Below, one piece after another: positions 60,828 through 64,000 of a DNA stretch of 64,000 bases. The position numbers and the translations under genes are program-made. The notes beneath the pieces are model-generated. The model was not told the DNA's origin, did no database searches, and saw only the letters and a program-made list of their open reading frames with translations. The stretch comes from Pyrrhosoma nymphula (lineage: Eukaryota; Arthropoda; Insecta; Odonata; Coenagrionidae): contig OY754338.1 of assembly GCA_963573305.1 (NCBI GenBank), positions 44,605,531 to 44,669,530 on the forward strand, in the 5' to 3' direction. Numbering within the stretch: position 1 is the stretch's first letter; every line of letters starts with the position of its first letter.

Positions 60828-61240
60828 TATCCTCATCCCTGGGCAAGGGCCTAGCCACGTTGAAACACCGGTTCCCATCAGAACACCGAAGTTAAGCAAC
60901 GTGGGGCCCGGACGGTGGTTGGATGGGTGACCCTCCTCCATACCTCAACCAGGCATGGATGGAGAGATGACACCCCCCCATACCTATACCGGCAGGCCTG
61001 AGAGGCCAGGCCAGGCCATACCGGGCCGGTTGGAGGGAGGACATCCTCTATACCTGGTACTGGAGTGAGGCAGGGGGAGGCTAATCCTCCATACCTCTAC
61101 CGAGGTGCTCTTGTCCCCTGTCTGCAAGTGGCAGACAGGCATGGGGTTGGCACAATGGACCAAGAAAGGTCTAAGTGCCCGGGCTCCTGACGAAGGCCCC
61201 CCCAACAACAATCTAATCTATCTAATCTATCCTCATCCCT
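60828..61240 (+). mobile_element. 5S-rRNA-derived SINE with 13-bp target duplication
   Basis: After TATCCTCATCCCT (60828-60840) the sequence 60841-60940 follows 5S rRNA closely: GCCTAGCCACGTTGAAACACC, ATCAGAACACCGAAGTTAAG and GTTGGATGGGTGACC. These contain the internal polymerase III promoter parts of a 5S gene, so the head can supply a promoter. A GC-rich body follows, with repeated CCATACCT blocks and a purine/pyrimidine-skewed GGCCAGGCCAGGCC segment. The element ends in (ATCTAATCT)n. The same 13 bases recur at 61228-61240, marking a target-site duplication that overlaps the tail by up to three bases. The 5S part is diverged and lacks its proper 3' end, so it is a SINE (SINE3-type head), not a 5S gene. 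It must have moved with a LINE partner's enzymes. Confidence 0.88.
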
Positions 61241-62933
61241 TAATTATAATAACAGGAAGAGCCCCTGGGACGATTGGGAGTTGAATTTAAAGTGTTCACT
61301 CAAGCATTCTTCATGGGGAGAATTTAAGAAAGAAGACTTTTGTTTTATGGTCAGTGTTTCAGCAACGCCAGCAGCAAATAAGCAGCAGCAGTTCAGCAGC
61401 AACGATGAAAACAGAAAAATGTTTTTCAAGGGAATACCTATTCTAACATATTTCACTGCAGGCAAAAAAGAAGAAAAGGGAAGAATAAATATATGAAGAA
61501 AATTAAATTTAAAGGAAGATTTTTCTTTATTCACAGGTTGCCCCAATATCTAAGTTCTTACTAGTTGAAACGCGGTAGTTAAACGCCCGAGTTTTTGTAA
61601 ATATCAAGTTTTCCATGAAGAATAAGAAGTTGAAAAAATGTATTTAGTTTGTGCTGTCTTATGATTCGTGTGCTTTACGGATGTGTCTGCACATTCTATC
61701 AATGAACGCTGTAACTTGAGTGTGTTTGCGACAGAGGAAGTTAAATATACCTACTCCTACTCAATTCACCCTGAGAAAATGTTATCATCATGAATTTTGT
61801 ATCATTTCCCATTGCTGGTTCCATTTTAATTCAGTGTTACAGCTGCGTTGTTTGCGAATAAAAAAGTGAGCTCAAATGCAGAGTTGACCGTATTTCGTTG
61901 TTTAACCCAGCTTTTGAGCCCCCGTTTTCACTATGAAATCCAGTTTTGGAAATATACTGCGGACTTGCTATGAGGTTCTGGGCATGTTAAGCATTTCCAA
62001 TGACGATGATGGAATGAAAGAATCCATTCTTCTTTTCAAAAATGTTTCTATCTAACGAATACGGAAGTAATACTCCGATGATATGCAATATGGATTCATG
62101 GAATTTGGATAATGATAATAAAAGAATTTCAGACGGAGTTATAAATATAATATGTCGGCTATTTTCGGATGTGAAGAAAGCTTGAATTTCCTTTGTACAA
62201 ATTTTCTCCTGTCAATTTTATCCCTGCAGAATGCATTTTTATTTACCCTTACCCCTGCAGCAAATGCGGGGTTTTGTGGCTTCTGTTTCTTCCTGGACTA
62301 TGGCATTTGACTGTGTGTTTTTTTCATACATATTCCCCTGGGTAACGTGTATTTTCTCCATGGCTTTGTTCGCGGAGCGTTCGTAACAGTCTTTTGTTTT
62401 TGATCGCATTTGCCAAACTTTATTTTTGGAACTTCAACGTCAGAGCCAAGATTCAAGCTCAAGAAAAATTTCGCGGAATCCTTTCCTTTTATTCAATACA
62501 AATTCTGTGTTTTTTTATTAATGGAGAGTAAGAACTTCAATTATATCATAGCCAATGTTTTTACGTTCTCTCGATATTTGCTGATCAGTGATTTGCATAT
62601 ATTTATTGCGTCGTTTTGATGGAATTTTTGTACGATTAATAACAGATTAAATGATAAAATAATCCTTATAATCTATTTGCATTAATTAATATTGACTTGA
62701 GTATTCAACTTTTCTATTCGCTTCGATTGAAAATGGTTTATCAAACATATTTCCATTCAATGCTCAGATTTTTTACTATGATAAGAAAAGTAGATTACAG
62801 TTTTTCATTAAATCATACAGTTAATTAAAAATCGTGTATCGAAGTGAATAAGTATTTGATTTATAATTATCATAGCGTTTCTACGCTATACCATAATTGC
62901 GTCGTAAAACCGTGACTAAACAACTTTAAATCT
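61241..62933. other. AT-rich non-coding stretch
   Basis: A short CAG/CAA-rich run lies at 61360-61410. Nothing else is supportable. Confidence 0.4.
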
Positions 62934-63800
62934 GTGGCTGTGGATGGTCCTATTACCTATATTTTATGTGGCACAAAACTCAGTGTTATTTCGTCCTGGA
63001 AACAAGATTGTGCCTTCTACTGTAAATTTTGTACTTTACTCCACATGGGATTTAACATTATACCACGACTCCATACAATCGATATCCCCAAAATTGCGGG
63101 GTACTTGTCTTGGGCATGCCCTACTTCCCTACTGCCCTACTTCCTGGTCTCCCACGTGTACACTCGCCGTATCACGTGGCTGTATAAGTGCTGGGACGAT
63201 AACATCTTTAGAAAAATAAGATATTGTGCTCCCTTCCAAGTGATCTACAGGGGGTATGCTGACGCGACCCCCTGTCAGTGGGCAGTGGTCTGTCCTGACC
63301 TTCAGCTGGAACACATCGAACCCTTTGAGAACCAACTCCTCATTTATTATGCGGAAGCTACCGCCGCCCTTAAGGGCATGTTGTATTTTATGTATAACAC
63401 TCGTGACTATTCAAGTATTATTCTTAACATTGACAATCAAGTTGTTTTGGGGGCTTTGAGAACGGGTAATGGTTTAATGTTTTCAGGAGACATTTATTGT
63501 AACCTGTTGCTTCTGATAAAAAGAATCCGACGCATGTGGCGCCCTGGAGGTTCGTGCCAACGGCCGCCAATCTCGCCCACCGTCCTTCAAGGACCGTACT
63601 CGTATAATTATATGCCTAGGCCGTCCAGAGAGAGAGAGACTGTGCGCTCGTCCCAACAGTCGCCAGACTCCAACTCAACCGGTTCTGTCCCGCACCCGTA
63701 CGTCCTGAACGCGCATATGGGCTTACGCCGAAGGAGAACTCATCTAGGCACCAGGCTTTCCAGGACCCGGATCAGATCTGCATCATTCCCAGAGTTATGA
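62934..63800 (+). pseudogene. Retroelement RT connection / RNase H remnant of unresolved type
   Basis: A 288-codon plus-strand frame. Residues about 48-75 (IDIPKIAGYLSWACP) look like the end of a reverse transcriptase (thumb or connection). An RNase H-like fold follows: YADATP (catalytic Asp at 110), IYYAEATAAL (Glu at 141) and LNIDNQVVLGAL (Asp at 167). The last RNase H motif, an AANLA...PSR type, is present near 63557-63580 but in a different frame, so the gene is broken at about 63540. The fourth acidic residue appears to be His. The tail of the annotated frame beyond the break is out of frame and meaningless. YADATP plus this spacing is unlike Copia, Jockey or typical Gypsy RNase H and closer to DIRS-like or hepadnavirus-like enzymes, from memory of the motifs. 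The start is not defined; the upstream polymerase core is missing or unreadable. Confidence 0.65.
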
Positions 63801-64000
63801 TAGACATGTGGGGCATCTGCCGGCTTGGGGATGTTGGCCCCGTTGATGACAAAATTGAGGACATTGTTATTGTCGTCAGGGAAGATGCCGTTCGCCGCTA
63901 GCTGCTCGTCTGCGGGCGCTACTGCTACCGGAAGGGGGGGTGCTTCCAGGAGAAGGTCACGAAGCGCAATCATCCCAGGTTCGTCGTCGTCGGGTGTGAC
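63740..64000 (-). CDS. Unidentified frame running off the window, C-terminal part
   Basis: A minus-strand open frame enters from beyond 64000 and stops at 63740, converging on the RNase H remnant. Visible residues include an acidic stretch (PDDDEPG), PPLPVAVAPADEQLAANG and NFVINGANIPKP. The first internal methionine is at 63973, but the frame is open upstream of it. The base composition is GC-richer than the neighbouring host DNA, like the RNase H part. I do not recognise a family, and it may be either part of the same element or a separate one. Codon content looks plausible but only 87 codons are visible. Confidence 0.45.
   Translation of the reverse strand, partial: VTPDDDEPGMIALRDLLLEAPPLPVAVAPADEQLAANGIFPDDNNNVLNFVINGANIPKPADAPHVYHNSGNDADLIRVLESLVPR

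Noticed and set aside
1..64000. CRISPR arrays, bacterial operons or phage regions
   Set aside because: No regularly spaced repeats, no dense collinear genes and no ribosome binding sites; spliced exons and eukaryotic retroelements show this is nuclear DNA.

Overview
This is eukaryotic nuclear DNA, almost certainly from an arthropod and probably an insect. It is AT-rich, with very sparse coding sequence, long introns with GT-AG boundaries, and many decayed transposable elements. The Jockey-clade reverse transcriptase, a Penelope-like element (PLE), tRNA- and 5S-rRNA-derived SINEs and hAT remnants all fit an arthropod. There is no sign of bacterial operons, ribosome binding sites or CRISPR. Most short open frames in the window are chance frames in AT-rich DNA and are not annotated.

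Only one host gene is supported. Three plus-strand exons (38904-39157, 48594-48825, 51188-51341) join in compatible phases (0, then 1) and encode a CUB-like domain running into the start of an EGF-like domain, so the product is probably a secreted or membrane-anchored extracellular protein. The first and last exons of the gene were not found. Its introns of about 9.4 and 2.4 kb carry a broken hAT transposase, a 305-bp non-autonomous hAT element, a LINE fragment, a tRNA-related SINE fragment and foldback elements.

Layout: 1-38 kb is gene-poor. It holds a tRNA-derived SINE (1.0 kb), foldback elements (3.6, 7.1, 9.3 and 14.2-14.95 kb), LINE fragments (10.7, 16.5 and possibly 24.7 kb), a decayed DNA transposon with about 0.5-kb inverted arms (18.73-21.09 kb) and a CT-rich degenerate repeat (23.2-23.8 kb). 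The host-gene exons lie at 38.9-51.3 kb. At 55.2-59.3 kb is a strikingly fresh composite retroelement: a 5'-truncated Jockey reverse transcriptase on the minus strand and a PLE on the plus strand, joined 5' to 5'. It is bounded by a perfect 59-bp inverted repeat and a perfect 13-bp target-site duplication. A 5S-rRNA-derived SINE with a 13-bp duplication lies at 60.8-61.2 kb. The right edge (62.9-64 kb) carries a reverse transcriptase/RNase H remnant of unusual type converging on an unidentified minus-strand frame that runs off the window.

The best candidates for something undescribed are the PLE/Jockey composite, which may record PLE machinery mobilising a foreign LINE RNA, a recurrent CTGAnGA - hairpin - GAAA motif resembling a hammerhead ribozyme core found at several inverted-repeat loci, and the convergent RNase H element at the right edge. 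All family calls come from reading the sequence, without database searches.
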